In this document: one piece after another, positions 43,563 to 53,093 of the stretch
Numbering within the stretch: position 1 is the stretch's first letter
Layout of the letters: each line of letters begins with the position of its first letter
From: Leisingera sp. NJS204
GTDB taxonomy: Bacteria; Pseudomonadota; Alphaproteobacteria; Rhodobacterales; Rhodobacteraceae
DNA: 64,000 bases
Direction: 5' to 3'
NCBI RefSeq assembly: GCF_004123675.1
Contig: NZ_CP035417.1
Coordinates: 2,285,501 to 2,349,500, forward strand
Notes under the pieces: model-generated
What the model saw: the letters and a program-made list of their open reading frames with translations, nothing else
What the model was told of the DNA's origin: nothing
The model's database searches: none
Translations under genes and position numbers: made by a program

Positions 43563-44070
43563 CACCGCGCATCACGAAGACCGCCTACAATCATTGCAGC
43601 GCCTGGCACACCGCATGGACCGGGCATTCCGCATTCCCTTAATCGGAACGCGGATCGGCTGGGACAGCATTCTGGGTCTCATCCCGGGCGTGGGCGACGC
43701 GGTGGCGCTGCTGCCTGCGGGCTATATCCTGCTCTCGGGACACCGCATGGGTGCTTCAAAAGGAACGCTGGCGCGCATGGCCGCCAACATCGGCATTGAT
43801 GCGCTTGTTGGCACGATCCCGCTGGCCGGCGATCTTTTCGACATTGGCTGGAAGGCCAATACCCGCAACGTCGCCCTGCTGCGCCGCCACTTGGAACAAT
43901 CAGCCGCGCAGGATGAGCCGTTGGCGAAACGTCTTGCGCGGCGCGGCTTTTCCACCCTGGTTGCGCCCAAGGACTTGGCTGCCTTCAGCCGCTTCGCCAC
44001 GCGGAAACGGCCCCGCAGACCGCGCAACCGGCAGCACAGCGGGCTTAGAACCGCTTTCTCCAACTCATAA
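43555..44070 (+). CDS. DUF4112 membrane protein
   Basis: This 171-residue protein of the DUF4112 family carries the hallmark LAHRMDRAFRIPLIGTRIGW and SILGLIPGVGDAVALLPAGY, then a second hydrophobic part IGIDALVGTIPLAGDLFDIG. The C-terminus is strongly basic (TRKRPRRPRNRQ). Function is unknown. It overlaps the Pmp3 gene by eight bases, so both are made together and may act in the same membrane stress response. Confidence 0.88.
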   Translation: MPDTAHHEDRLQSLQRLAHRMDRAFRIPLIGTRIGWDSILGLIPGVGDAVALLPAGYILLSGHRMGASKGTLARMAANIGIDALVGTIPLAGDLFDIGWKANTRNVALLRRHLEQSAAQDEPLAKRLARRGFSTLVAPKDLAAFSRFATRKRPRRPRNRQHSGLRTAFSNS

Positions 44071-44075
44071 AAAAA

Positions 44076-44097
44076 CCGCGCCAGTCGCCCGGCGCGG
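44076..44097 (-). terminator. Rho-independent terminator of ndk
   Basis: CCGCGCC (44076-44082) pairs with GGCGCGG (44091-44097). On the minus strand it is followed by TTTTTTATG. It also lies directly after the DUF4112 stop and may act for both converging genes. Confidence 0.8.
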
Positions 44098-44123
44098 CCT
44101 TCAGTCATCGCTAAGCCTGCGGC

Positions 44124-44546
44124 TTAGCCGACCAGCTCGAGGCCGGAGAAGAAATAGGCGATCTCGACAGCGGCGGTTTCCGGTGCGTCGGAACCGTGCA
44201 CGGAGTTTTCGCCAACCGATTCAGCAAATTCGGCGCGAATGGTGCCGGCCGCGGCGTCCGCCGGGTTGGTGGCGCCCATCACTTCGCGGTTTTTGGCAAT
44301 GGCGTTTTCGCCTTCCAGAACCTGCGCGACGATCGGAGCGGAGGCCATGAATTCGCACAGTTCGTCGTAGAAGGGACGCTCGGCGTGCACTTTGTAGAAC
44401 TCGCCTGCCTGGGCTTTGGTCAGGTGAATGCGCTTTTGCGCCACAACGCGCAGGCCGGCTTCTTCGAATTTGGCGTTGATTGCGCCGGTCAGATTGCGGC
44501 GGGTTGCGTCGGGCTTGATGATCGAGAAAGTGCGTTCCAGTGCCAT
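44124..44546 (-). CDS. ndk: Nucleoside diphosphate kinase
   Basis: This 140-residue enzyme exchanges the terminal phosphate among nucleoside triphosphates. The phosphohistidine is His117 in [23 protein letters not shown] and [18 protein letters not shown] are the other invariant blocks. It is complete and normal in length, divergent from the ABC-F gene. Confidence 0.97.
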   Translation of the reverse strand: MALERTFSIIKPDATRRNLTGAINAKFEEAGLRVVAQKRIHLTKAQAGEFYKVHAERPFYDELCEFMASAPIVAQVLEGENAIAKNREVMGATNPADAAAGTIRAEFAESVGENSVHGSDAPETAAVEIAYFFSGLELVG

Positions 44547-44817
44547 GGGGCAGACTCCTGTGCTGAAAAGCCGGACATCATGCCCGGCCCGTTACGAATT
44601 GCCGCCCCGATAGCATGGCTCTGTGACAGGATAAAGAGGGGATTACGCAGCTTTGACGCAGCAGCAAGGGCGGCGCGCAGCCCGTTGGCTTTGCCTCCTG
44701 AGCCTGCGCCGGTCTTGCCGCGCATCTGCAATAAGCCGGCCACAGCCAGCCACGTCCGGCACCCGCACATGGCCTGCCCCATTGACAAGGGCCAGACAGT
44801 ACCCCAGTGCAAGGCCC

Positions 44818-46677
44818 ATGTTACGTATCAGCGATATATCCTATGCGGTCGAAGGCCGTCTTTTGTTCGATGGCGCCAGCGCCACGATCCCCACTGGCCA
44901 CAAGGTTGGATTGGTCGGCCGCAACGGCACCGGCAAAACCACGCTGTTCCGGCTGATCCGCAATGAGCTGTCGCTGGAATCCGGCGCCATTTCACTGCCC
45001 AGCAAAGCGCGGATCGGCGGCATTGCCCAGGAAGCGCCATCCTCCAACGTGTCGCTGATCGATACGGTGCTTGCCGCGGACACTGAACGCGCCGAATTGA
45101 TGGCCGAGTCCGAGACCGCGCAGGATCCCGGACGGATTGCCGAAATTCAAACCCGGCTTTCAGATATCGACGCATGGTCGGCCGAGGCACGTGCCGCTGC
45201 CATCCTCAAAGGTCTCGGGTTTGATTTTGCCGCCCAGCAACGCCCTTGCTCCGACTATTCGGGCGGCTGGCGGATGCGGGTGGCCCTGGCTGCGGTGCTG
45301 TTTTCACAGCCTGACCTCTTGCTGCTGGACGAACCTACCAACTACCTGGACCTTGAGGGCGCGCTGTGGCTTGAGGCCTATCTGGTCAAATACCCGCACA
45401 CCGTGATCATCATCAGCCACGACCGCGAGCTGCTGAACCGCTCGGTGAACGGCATTCTGCACCTCGAAGAGCTGGGCCTGACCTATTACTCCGGCAACTA
45501 TGACCAGTTCGCCCGTCAGCGCGCCGCCAACCGGGCCAATCAGGCCGCACAGGCCAAGAAACAGGACGCCCGCCGCGCCCATCTGCAGGCCTTTGTCGAC
45601 CGGTTCAAGGCCAAGGCGAGCAAAGCCAAACAGGCGCAAAGCCGGGTCAAGATGCTGGAGAAGATGGAGACCATCCGCGCACCCGAAGACGCCGCGCGCA
45701 CCGTTTTCACCTTCCCCGAACCCGAGGAGCTGTCGCCGCCGATCATCGCGACCGAGGGCGCCTCGGTCGGCTATGACGGCACCCCGATCCTCAGTCGGCT
45801 GGATCTGCGCATTGATCAGGACGACCGTATCGCGCTGCTTGGCAAGAACGGAGAGGGCAAATCCACCCTGTCCAAAATGCTGTCAGGCCGTCTGGATGTG
45901 ATGGCCGGCAAGATGACCCAGTCCGGCAAGCTGCGGATCGGTTTTTTTGCCCAGCACCAGGTGGATGAGCTGCACATTGACGAAACGCCGCTGCAGCATT
46001 TGCAGCGCGAACGCCCGAACGAAGGCCAGGCCCGCCTGCGCGCCCGGCTGGCCGGGTTCGGACTGGGGTCGGATCAGGCTGATACCGAGGTCGGCCGTCT
46101 CTCCGGCGGGCAGAAGGCGCGGCTGTCGCTGCTGCTGGCCACCCTGCCCGCTCCGCATCTGCTGATCCTCGATGAACCGACCAACCACCTGGACATCGAA
46201 AGCCGCGAGGCGCTGGTCGAAGCGCTGACCGCCTATTCCGGCGCGGTCATTCTGGTCAGCCATGACATGCACCTCCTTAGCCTGGTCGCGGACCGGCTGT
46301 GGCTGGTGTCCGGCGGCACAGTGAAACCGTTTGAGGGCGATCTGCCGGCCTACCGCGATCTGCTGCTGACGCGCGACAAACCCGCAGGCAAATCCAAGAC
46401 CAAGGCCAAGGCCGAAAAACCAAAGCGCCCCAGCCGCGAAGCCATTCAGGCCCTGCGCGCCGAGGTCCGCAAAGGTGAGGCGCGCCTGGAAAAAGTCAGC
46501 GAAATGCGCGACAAGCTGGCCAAAAAACTGGCAGACCCTGCTCTTTATGACGATGGACGCAAAGACGAAGCCATTGTCTGGCAGCGCAAATATGCCGAAG
46601 TCATGGAAGCCCAGGACCGCGCCGAGGAGCTGTGGCTGAAAGCGGTGGAGAAACTGGAAAAAGCAGAGGCGCAATGA
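44818..46677 (+). CDS. ABC-F family ATPase (Uup-like)
   Basis: This 619-residue soluble protein has two ABC ATPase domains and no membrane segments, as for ABC-F proteins that act on ribosomes. Domain 1 has GRNGTGKTTLF, signature YSGGWRMRVAL and LLLDEPTNYLD. Domain 2 has GKNGEGKSTLSKML, LSGGQKARLSLL and LILDEPTNHLD. The charged inter-domain linker lies at ~235-290, and the C-terminal coiled coil (~540-615) suggests the Uup subgroup. ATG 44818 is chosen where the conserved LRISDISYAV begins; the frame is open further upstream without similarity. It overlaps marC-like by four bases (ATGA). Confidence 0.9.
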   Translation: MLRISDISYAVEGRLLFDGASATIPTGHKVGLVGRNGTGKTTLFRLIRNELSLESGAISLPSKARIGGIAQEAPSSNVSLIDTVLAADTERAELMAESETAQDPGRIAEIQTRLSDIDAWSAEARAAAILKGLGFDFAAQQRPCSDYSGGWRMRVALAAVLFSQPDLLLLDEPTNYLDLEGALWLEAYLVKYPHTVIIISHDRELLNRSVNGILHLEELGLTYYSGNYDQFARQRAANRANQAAQAKKQDARRAHLQAFVDRFKAKASKAKQAQSRVKMLEKMETIRAPEDAARTVFTFPEPEELSPPIIATEGASVGYDGTPILSRLDLRIDQDDRIALLGKNGEGKSTLSKMLSGRLDVMAGKMTQSGKLRIGFFAQHQVDELHIDETPLQHLQRERPNEGQARLRARLAGFGLGSDQADTEVGRLSGGQKARLSLLLATLPAPHLLILDEPTNHLDIESREALVEALTAYSGAVILVSHDMHLLSLVADRLWLVSGGTVKPFEGDLPAYRDLLLTRDKPAGKSKTKAKAEKPKRPSREAIQALRAEVRKGEARLEKVSEMRDKLAKKLADPALYDDGRKDEAIVWQRKYAEVMEAQDRAEELWLKAVEKLEKAEAQ

Positions 46678-47294
46678 TCGACACGGCCTTTCTGATCACC
46701 TCATTTGTCACGTTGTTTGTCATCGTTGACCCGATTGGGCTGACACCGATCTTTCTGGCGCTGACACAGGGCATGACGCCCGCACAGCGGCGTGCGATTG
46801 CCCTGCGTTCGACCATCACCGCAGCAATTCTGCTTGCGCTGTTTACGGCACTTGGCGAAGCGGTGCTTGGCTTTGCAGGCATTTCCATGGCTGCCTTCCG
46901 CATTGCCGGGGGTGTGCTGTTGTTCCTCACTGCGCTTGATATGCTGTTTGAACGCCGCAACAAGCGGCGCGAAGACCGCAGCGAAGAGGATGATTTTGAC
47001 GACCCGTCCATCTTCCCGCTGGCGATCCCGCTGATTGCAGGCCCCGGCTCCATCGCCACTGTCATCCTGCTGGCGGGGCAGCAGCCTGGCATTGCAGGCT
47101 TTGCCATGGTGATGGGCGTGGTGGTCGCAGTGCTGGCGATCCTCTTGGTGATGTGCCTGTTTTCCGGCCTGTTCGAACGCTTGCTGGGCAAGACCGGCAT
47201 CACCGTTGTGACCCGCCTTCTGGGCATGCTGCTGGCGGCGCTTTCTGTCCAGTTCGTGCTCGACGGACTGCGCGCTTTTGGATTTGCAGGCTAG
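46674..47294 (+). CDS. MarC/UPF0056-family membrane protein
   Basis: This 206-residue protein has six hydrophobic helices and the MarC signature VIVDPIGLTPIFLALT near the N-terminus and FPLAIPLIAGPGSIATVILL in the middle. The family was named for the mar locus but has no proven transport substrate or role in antibiotic resistance. It is translationally coupled to the ABC-F gene. Confidence 0.9.
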   Translation: MIDTAFLITSFVTLFVIVDPIGLTPIFLALTQGMTPAQRRAIALRSTITAAILLALFTALGEAVLGFAGISMAAFRIAGGVLLFLTALDMLFERRNKRREDRSEEDDFDDPSIFPLAIPLIAGPGSIATVILLAGQQPGIAGFAMVMGVVVAVLAILLVMCLFSGLFERLLGKTGITVVTRLLGMLLAALSVQFVLDGLRAFGFAG

Positions 47295-47338
47295 CATAAC
47301 GCCCCGGCCCGCCTACATTATATTCAGGAGGTGCGCAG

Positions 47339-47920
47339 ATGGGCGAGTTTGAGATCGGGCGGGTTATCTATCTGGTTGTCCTGCTGGTTGCAGTGGGATC
47401 CTGGGTCTTTGTGCAGAACCGCCAATCCATCGGCAAGACACTGCAGATGTTTGCGGTCTGGGGATTTATCTTCCTTGGTGTGATCGCCTCTTACGGGCTG
47501 TGGGAGGACATTCGCCAAACCGTGCGCCCGCAGCAAAGCGTGGCGGTGGAGGCCGGACGGGTCGAAGTGCCGCGCGCGCCGGACGGGCATTATTATCTGA
47601 CCCTTGAGGTGAACGGCGCTGCCGTCCCGTTCCTGGTAGACACCGGCGCCAGCGAAGTCGTGCTGAACGCGCGCGATGCAGAGCGTGCCGGCATTGACAC
47701 CGGCAGCCTCGCCTATCTCGGCCGCGCCCGCACCGCCAATGGTGAGGTGCGCACAGCCTCGGTCTGGATCGAAGAAATGTCGCTGGGCGGCATCACCGAC
47801 ACGGATGTGCGTGTTTGGGTTAACCAGGGCGAGCTGGAGCAATCCCTTTTGGGCATGGGCTATCTGCAGCGCTGGTCCAGCATCGAAATCCGCAATGGCG
47901 CATTGGTGCTGACCCGCTGA
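47339..47920 (+). CDS. Membrane-anchored clan AA aspartic protease (TIGR02281 type)
   Basis: This 193-residue protein has two N-terminal membrane segments (~8-26 and ~36-55) followed by a retropepsin-like domain with the catalytic FLVDTGASEVVL (Asp101). The C-terminal LLGMGYLQRWSSIEI is the second conserved block. Proteins of this group act as homodimeric proteases in the periplasm of alphaproteobacteria; the target is unknown. Its start has AGGAGGTGCGCAG upstream, a very strong ribosome-binding site. Confidence 0.88.
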   Translation: MGEFEIGRVIYLVVLLVAVGSWVFVQNRQSIGKTLQMFAVWGFIFLGVIASYGLWEDIRQTVRPQQSVAVEAGRVEVPRAPDGHYYLTLEVNGAAVPFLVDTGASEVVLNARDAERAGIDTGSLAYLGRARTANGEVRTASVWIEEMSLGGITDTDVRVWVNQGELEQSLLGMGYLQRWSSIEIRNGALVLTR

Positions 47921-48026
47921 TCATGCGCCTTGCGGCGCAGGCCTCCGGCAGGGGTATTTCGAACCAGAAAGAAGCCAAGGCACCTTTCTTCCTTTGGCCA
48001 AGAGGGGCAGCGCCGCTGCGCTGCGA

Positions 48027-48578
48027 TCACCCTTTGTCCGGAACCGGCAGAATGAAGCCGTTGATCGGATAGACCCGCCCGTAGGCCCCCGGATTGCTTT
48101 CCAAGCGAACGGCGGACCAGTCGTTTGCTGCAGACACGTCAATTACCGCCATGCCCAGCGACACCTTGTTGCGGCGCCAGTTGGCGTGATTGATCCGGAT
48201 CCGGCGCGAATCCTCCACCTTGGAGACCACTGCCACATGGCCCAGCGGATTGGAGCGGGTCGCCCGGAACGCCATCACCGCGCCGGTTTGCGGCTGCTGG
48301 CCGCGGCTGAACTGTCCTTTGGCCTGTGCCCACCAGGTTTTGGCATTGCCGAAAATCTCAATCCCGCTGGCATTGCGGGCAAAGGGCACGCACCAGACAC
48401 GGCTCCCTCTGGATTGCAAAGACTGGACTTCCTGAACCGCGTATTCCAGACGCGCGGCCTCAGCCTCGGCCCGGGCCACCGATCCGCCTTGAATATCACC
48501 GCAATTGGCAAGGAACAGCAGCCCAGCCCCAACAATCGGCAGCAGCCGCGCCCGACGGAACGCATGTGATACTTTCAT
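48027..48578 (-). CDS. CHAP-domain lipoprotein (putative peptidoglycan amidase)
   Basis: This 183-residue protein has a lipoprotein signal ending LLFLANCGD (Cys26). The CHAP domain carries Cys63 in WCVPFARNASG and His114 in PLGHVAVVSKV, the expected catalytic pair; INHANWRR supplies the third conserved block. CHAP enzymes cut peptidoglycan peptide or amide bonds. A 33-residue upstream extension is open but lacks the signal, so ATG 48578 is chosen. Confidence 0.85.
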   Translation of the reverse strand: MKVSHAFRRARLLPIVGAGLLFLANCGDIQGGSVARAEAEAARLEYAVQEVQSLQSRGSRVWCVPFARNASGIEIFGNAKTWWAQAKGQFSRGQQPQTGAVMAFRATRSNPLGHVAVVSKVEDSRRIRINHANWRRNKVSLGMAVIDVSAANDWSAVRLESNPGAYGRVYPINGFILPVPDKG

Positions 48579-48737
48579 CTGTCCCCCAGTGTCCTGGTCT
48601 TTTGTTCTGATCTTTTGACCCGGAGGATTACTGCGGCAGCGCCTTTTGCGCGAGCATTTCCTGCCAAGCTGAAACAAATCTGAAGGATATTGGCAAAATC
48701 CCGCCGATACCGCGGGTTAACAGGCCGGTTTCCCGGC

Positions 48738-49196
48738 CTATTTCTCGGCCTTCTTCTCCCAACGCCCGCCCTCTTCGGACCAGTATTGGGCGGAACAGCC
48801 AGCATCTGTCAGTGACTTCCACTGGCTGCGGGCGTGCTGCACAGCTTGCGGATCTGTGCCGTCGAACAGAATACAGACACGGCTCAGCGCCTGCACCTCA
48901 TCGGCGCTGACTGCGGCGCCCTCCACCGCCATCACACAGTCCGGGGTATTGGCGGCCTCAGGCCCGGCGGTAAGCAGAACCGGCTGCAGCGCGTCGTGGG
49001 GGCCGCCCGCCAGGCCATGGGGCAGAAAGCTGTCCTCTGCCCCCAGCCACAGACGGTCATCCAGCCAGGCCATGCGCTCGGGGTCGCGCCCGCGCACCGC
49101 AATGCGCCAGCCCGCCCCGCGCGCCTTGTCCAGAAGGACCGGCAAGGTCTCCTCCAGCGGCCTGCGCGTCAGATGATAGAAATAGGCAGCCCCCAT
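48738..49196 (-). CDS. holC: DNA polymerase III chi subunit
   Basis: This 152-residue protein matches HolC of the clamp-loader complex, which links the replisome to single-strand binding protein. It opens AAYFYHLTRRPLEETLPVLL, and continues AGWRIAVRGRDPERMAWLDD and DDRLWLGAEDSFLPHGL; the latter is the family signature. It sits 6 bp downstream of pepA; pepA-holC is a common gene order. Confidence 0.92.
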   Translation of the reverse strand: MGAAYFYHLTRRPLEETLPVLLDKARGAGWRIAVRGRDPERMAWLDDRLWLGAEDSFLPHGLAGGPHDALQPVLLTAGPEAANTPDCVMAVEGAAVSADEVQALSRVCILFDGTDPQAVQHARSQWKSLTDAGCSAQYWSEEGGRWEKKAEK

Positions 49197-49202
49197 GAAC
49201 GC

Positions 49203-50678
49203 TTATTCCGCCTCGAACTTATCCGCGACCAGACGGTTCAGCGCCATCACGCCCCAACCGGTGGCGCCTTTGGGCGCATAGTCCGTGTCCGCCTTGACCG
49301 AGGCCACACCGGCAATGTCCAGATGGATCCAGGGCATATCGTCCTTGATGAACCGCTGCAGGAACTGCGCTGCGGTGATGGAGCCCGCCGGGCGTCCGCC
49401 GATGTTTTTCATATCGGCAATCCGCGATTTCAGTTGTTCGTCATAGGCCTTGCCCAACGGCATCCGCCAGGCGCCTTCATCCTCGGAGCGCGCGGCCTTC
49501 AGGAAGGCATTGCACAGATCGTCATCGTTGGAGAATACGCCGGCATTTTCATGCCCGAGGCCAATAATGATCGCGCCGGTCAGGGTCGCCAGATCGATAA
49601 CACCCGCAGGTTTGAACCGCTCCTGCGCGTACCACAGCACATCACACAGAACCAGACGGCCCTCGGCGTCGGTGTTGATGATCTCAACCGTGTCGCCCTT
49701 CATCGACTTCACCACATCGCCCGGACGGGTGGCATTGCCCGAGGGCATGTTTTCCACAAGGCCGACCAGCCCGACCACATTGGCCTGGGCTTTGCGCAGC
49801 GCCAAGGCCTTCATCGTGCCGGCTACAACGCCCGCGCCGCCCATGTCCATGGTCATGTCTTCCATGCCGCCCGCAGGCTTCAGCGAGATGCCGCCGGTAT
49901 CAAACACCACGCCCTTGCCGACCAGCGCCAGCGGGGCTGCGTCCTTGGCGCCGCCTTTCCAGTGCATCACCGCCACTTTGGAGGGGCTGTCAGAACCTTG
50001 GCCAACACACAACAGCGTGCGCATGCCCAGCTTTTCCAGGTCCGCCTCTTCCAGGACCTCAACCTCAAGGCCGATCTCACTCATTTCTTCGATGCGGCGG
50101 GCGAATTCGGTGGTGGTCAGCACATTGGCAGGCTCATTGACCAGATCCCGGGTCATGTGAACGCCTTCGGCCACCGCCAGCAACGGTGCGCAGGCGGTCT
50201 CCAGATCGGACGGCATCTTGGAAGCGATCACCACCTCGCCTTCAGGCTTGTCTTCGGCGGGGGTCTTATGGTCATCAAAGCCATAGTCGCGCAGCGCCAG
50301 CCCCATGGTGAGGTCAGCAGCCTTGTTCATGCTGCCGGCCATCACCGTCAGCCGCTTGCCCGCTGCCGCCTTGGCCAGTTTTGCACCCGCTTGGCGTGCC
50401 TCTACCGGAGTCAGCTTGCGCGGCAGAACCAGCACATCCAGTGCCTCGGCCTGCATGCCTGCGGGCCAGCGGAGCGACACCACATCCCCCGCCTTGGCCT
50501 TCTTGAAGCCATCCGATTCGATCAGCCGGGCAATTGCGCCCTTGCTCAGCCGGTTGGCGGTGCGCGCGGCCTGATCCATGCTGCCCTCGGGCGTGACCAT
50601 CACCGCCACACGGCCGGTCATTTCCGGCAGCGCCTTGGGGTCGTATTCGGCAAATCGGATCGGGGTAAGGCTGCTCAT
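49203..50678 (-). CDS. pepA: Leucyl aminopeptidase (M17)
   Basis: This 491-residue cytosolic enzyme removes N-terminal residues from peptides. The M17 signature NTDAEGRLVL supplies two metal ligands, with LVGKGVVFDTGGISLKPAGG and MTMDMGGAGVVAGTMKALA just before it. The first ~170 residues form the regulatory domain. Length is normal. It is divergent from lptF, a conserved order (holC-pepA/lptFG) in proteobacteria. Confidence 0.96.
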   Translation of the reverse strand: MSSLTPIRFAEYDPKALPEMTGRVAVMVTPEGSMDQAARTANRLSKGAIARLIESDGFKKAKAGDVVSLRWPAGMQAEALDVLVLPRKLTPVEARQAGAKLAKAAAGKRLTVMAGSMNKAADLTMGLALRDYGFDDHKTPAEDKPEGEVVIASKMPSDLETACAPLLAVAEGVHMTRDLVNEPANVLTTTEFARRIEEMSEIGLEVEVLEEADLEKLGMRTLLCVGQGSDSPSKVAVMHWKGGAKDAAPLALVGKGVVFDTGGISLKPAGGMEDMTMDMGGAGVVAGTMKALALRKAQANVVGLVGLVENMPSGNATRPGDVVKSMKGDTVEIINTDAEGRLVLCDVLWYAQERFKPAGVIDLATLTGAIIIGLGHENAGVFSNDDDLCNAFLKAARSEDEGAWRMPLGKAYDEQLKSRIADMKNIGGRPAGSITAAQFLQRFIKDDMPWIHLDIAGVASVKADTDYAPKGATGWGVMALNRLVADKFEAE

Positions 50679-50874
50679 TCTCGCGCGCTCCTGCTGGTTT
50701 CATATGGTTCTTGGCATAAGAGGTATCCTGCGCAGGGGCGCTTGGCCAGACCCGGCTTTGCGCCCGCTGCGGCCGCGATCTGCCGCCGAATGAGGCGCCT
50801 TGCGAGAATGCAGTTTTCCCCGCCCGGCAAATCCACTAATGTCGCGCAAAATCACAATGGTCTGGGGGGATCGG

Positions 50875-51993
50875 GTGTCACGCTACGACAGATACGTGCT
50901 GTCACAATATCTGCTCTTCTTCGGCTTTTTTGCGCTGATTCTGGTGGCCGTGTTCTGGGTCAACCGGGCTGTCGTGCTGTTTGACCGGCTGATCGGCAAC
51001 GGGCAGTCTGCTTTGGTATTCCTTGAGTTCACCGCGCTCACCCTGCCGAACCTCATCCGCATGGTGCTGCCGATTGCCGCCTTTGGCGCCTCGGTTTGGG
51101 TCACCAACCGGCTGAACAGCGAAAGCGAGCTGACAGTGCTGCGCGCCACCGGCACCAGCCCCTGGCAGATGGCGCGGCCGGCCCTCGCATTCGGCGTCAT
51201 CACGGCACTGATGATGTCGGCGCTGACCCACTATCTGCTGCCGGCGTCGATCAGCCAGTTGGAAGTCCGTGAAAGCGAAGTCTCCCGCAACATCACCGCC
51301 AAGCTGCTGAGCGAGGGCGATTTCCTGCACCCGGCAGACGGTGTTACCTTCTATATCCGCCAGATCGACCCGGACGGCACCCTGCACGACGTCTTCCTGT
51401 CTGACCGCCGCGACCCGGCGACCACGGTGACCTATACCGGCGCCCGCGCCTTTCTGGTACGCGACGAAGGCAGCGCGCATCTGATCATGGTAGAAGGCAT
51501 GGCGCAGCGGCTGGACAATCAGACGCAACGGCTTTCGACCACGTTCTTCTCGGATTTTTCGTATGATATCAGCGCACTGGCCCGGAAGTCTGAAAACCAG
51601 TCGCGCAACATCCGTGCGATCCCAAGCCTGGAGCTGATGACAAGCACCCAGGCCATCACCCGCAGCGATGGCTACTCCGCAGGCGCCCAGGCCGAGGAAC
51701 TGCACCTGCGCTTTGCCCGTGCCCTGGTCTGTGTGGCCGTCGCCCTGATCGGGTTTTCCGCGCTGATGCTAGGAACATTCTCGCGGTTCGGCGTGTGGCG
51801 GCAAGCTTTCCTCGCCTTTGTTGTACTGATCTTTGTCGAGGGCTTGCGCGGAGTTGTCTCGGAGCCGGTTTTGCAAAACCCCAGCCTGTGGCCGCTGATT
51901 TACCTGCCGACCTTGCTGGGGCTTTTGGTGGCGCTGATCTTCCTGATTTTGTCAGTCCGGCCCAAACGGACCCGGGCGGAGGCGCCCGCATGA
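50875..51993 (+). CDS. lptF: LPS export permease LptF
   Basis: This 372-residue inner-membrane protein forms, with LptG, the permease that extracts lipopolysaccharide for transport to the outer membrane. It has three N-terminal helices, a periplasmic beta-jellyroll-like domain (~130-265) and three C-terminal helices ending PTLLGLLVALIFLIL. The GTG at 50875 (reading SRYDRYVLSQYLL) is chosen because GGGGGA precedes it and related LptF proteins begin at this point; ATGs at 50839 and 50857 have no ribosome-binding site. It overlaps lptG by four bases. Confidence 0.92.
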   Translation: MSRYDRYVLSQYLLFFGFFALILVAVFWVNRAVVLFDRLIGNGQSALVFLEFTALTLPNLIRMVLPIAAFGASVWVTNRLNSESELTVLRATGTSPWQMARPALAFGVITALMMSALTHYLLPASISQLEVRESEVSRNITAKLLSEGDFLHPADGVTFYIRQIDPDGTLHDVFLSDRRDPATTVTYTGARAFLVRDEGSAHLIMVEGMAQRLDNQTQRLSTTFFSDFSYDISALARKSENQSRNIRAIPSLELMTSTQAITRSDGYSAGAQAEELHLRFARALVCVAVALIGFSALMLGTFSRFGVWRQAFLAFVVLIFVEGLRGVVSEPVLQNPSLWPLIYLPTLLGLLVALIFLILSVRPKRTRAEAPA

Positions 51994-53093
51994 AGCTTGA
52001 TCTCTATTATGCGCGCCGCTTTCTGCAGTGGTTCCTGGTGATTGTTGCGGTGCTGATGACACTGGTGGTGCTGATCGACCTGAACGAACAGGTCCGCCGG
52101 TTTGAGGCGATCGACCTCAGCCTGCCGCAATTGCTTGGCCTGACCCTGCTGAACGTTCCGGCCGCCCTCAGCGAGTTCCTGCCGCTGATCATGATCCTGT
52201 CGACCATCGTGCTGTTTGTCGGCCTTGCCCGCAGCAGCGAGCTGGTGGTGACCCGCGCCATCGGCCGGTCCGGCATCCGCGCGCTGGCGGCACCGGTGCT
52301 GGTGGCCGCGGCAATCGGCGCCTTGGCGGTCACCATGCTCAACCCGATCGCCTCGGCCACCGCCAACCGCTATCAGGACCTGGCCGAGACCTATCACAAC
52401 GGCGGGCCGTCGGCGCTGTCGCTGTCCGGCGAAGGCCTGTGGCTGCGCCAGGGCGGCGCCAGGGGCCAGTCGGTCATCCACGCCAAAGGCTACAGCGGCG
52501 ACGCGGCGGATATCACTTTGCTTGACGTGTCGATCCACGCCTATACCAGTGCCGGCGGCCTGGTCCGCCGCATCATTGCCGACAGCGCCCGGCTGGAGGG
52601 CAGCAACTGGATCCTGTCCAATGCCAAAACCTGGCCGCTGGCAGCCGGCATCAACCCCGATTCCAACGCCGCCCGGCATGACGAGCTGCATTTGCCCACA
52701 ACACTGACCACCGACCGGATCCGCGATACCCTGGGCACGGCCAGCGGCATCTCGATCTACGATCTGCCCTCCACAATCCGCGAATTGTCTGCCGCAGGTT
52801 TTACCACCAAACGCTACGAGGTCCGCTATCAGGCGGAACTGGCCCGCCCCCTGTTTCTTATCGCCATGGTTCTGGTCGGTGCCTCCTTCACCATGCGGCA
52901 CGCGCGCTTTGGCGGCACCGGCCTGGCGGTGCTGATGGCGGTCCTTTTGGGATTCGGGCTTTATTTCATCCGCAATTTCGCGCAAATCCTTGGCGAGAAC
53001 GGGCAAATCCCTGTGGCCCTGGCCGCTTGGGCGCCGCCCGCCGCCGCGATACTTTTGACCTTGGGACTGCTTCTCCATGCCGAAGACGGGTAA
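51990..53093 (+). CDS. lptG: LPS export permease LptG
   Basis: This 367-residue partner of LptF starts MKLDLYYARRFLQWFLVIVA and has the same three-plus-three helix layout around a periplasmic domain. The conserved LIDLNEQVRRFEA follows the first helix and contributes to the ATPase contact. It overlaps lptF by 4 bases (ATGA) and lptD by 17 bases. Confidence 0.94.
   Translation: MKLDLYYARRFLQWFLVIVAVLMTLVVLIDLNEQVRRFEAIDLSLPQLLGLTLLNVPAALSEFLPLIMILSTIVLFVGLARSSELVVTRAIGRSGIRALAAPVLVAAAIGALAVTMLNPIASATANRYQDLAETYHNGGPSALSLSGEGLWLRQGGARGQSVIHAKGYSGDAADITLLDVSIHAYTSAGGLVRRIIADSARLEGSNWILSNAKTWPLAAGINPDSNAARHDELHLPTTLTTDRIRDTLGTASGISIYDLPSTIRELSAAGFTTKRYEVRYQAELARPLFLIAMVLVGASFTMRHARFGGTGLAVLMAVLLGFGLYFIRNFAQILGENGQIPVALAAWAPPAAAILLTLGLLLHAEDG

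Noticed and set aside
48834-50984. A 716-codon plus-strand open frame across holC and pepA
   Set aside because: Antisense to two well-recognised genes; His/Gln/Arg-rich shadow composition and no family similarity.
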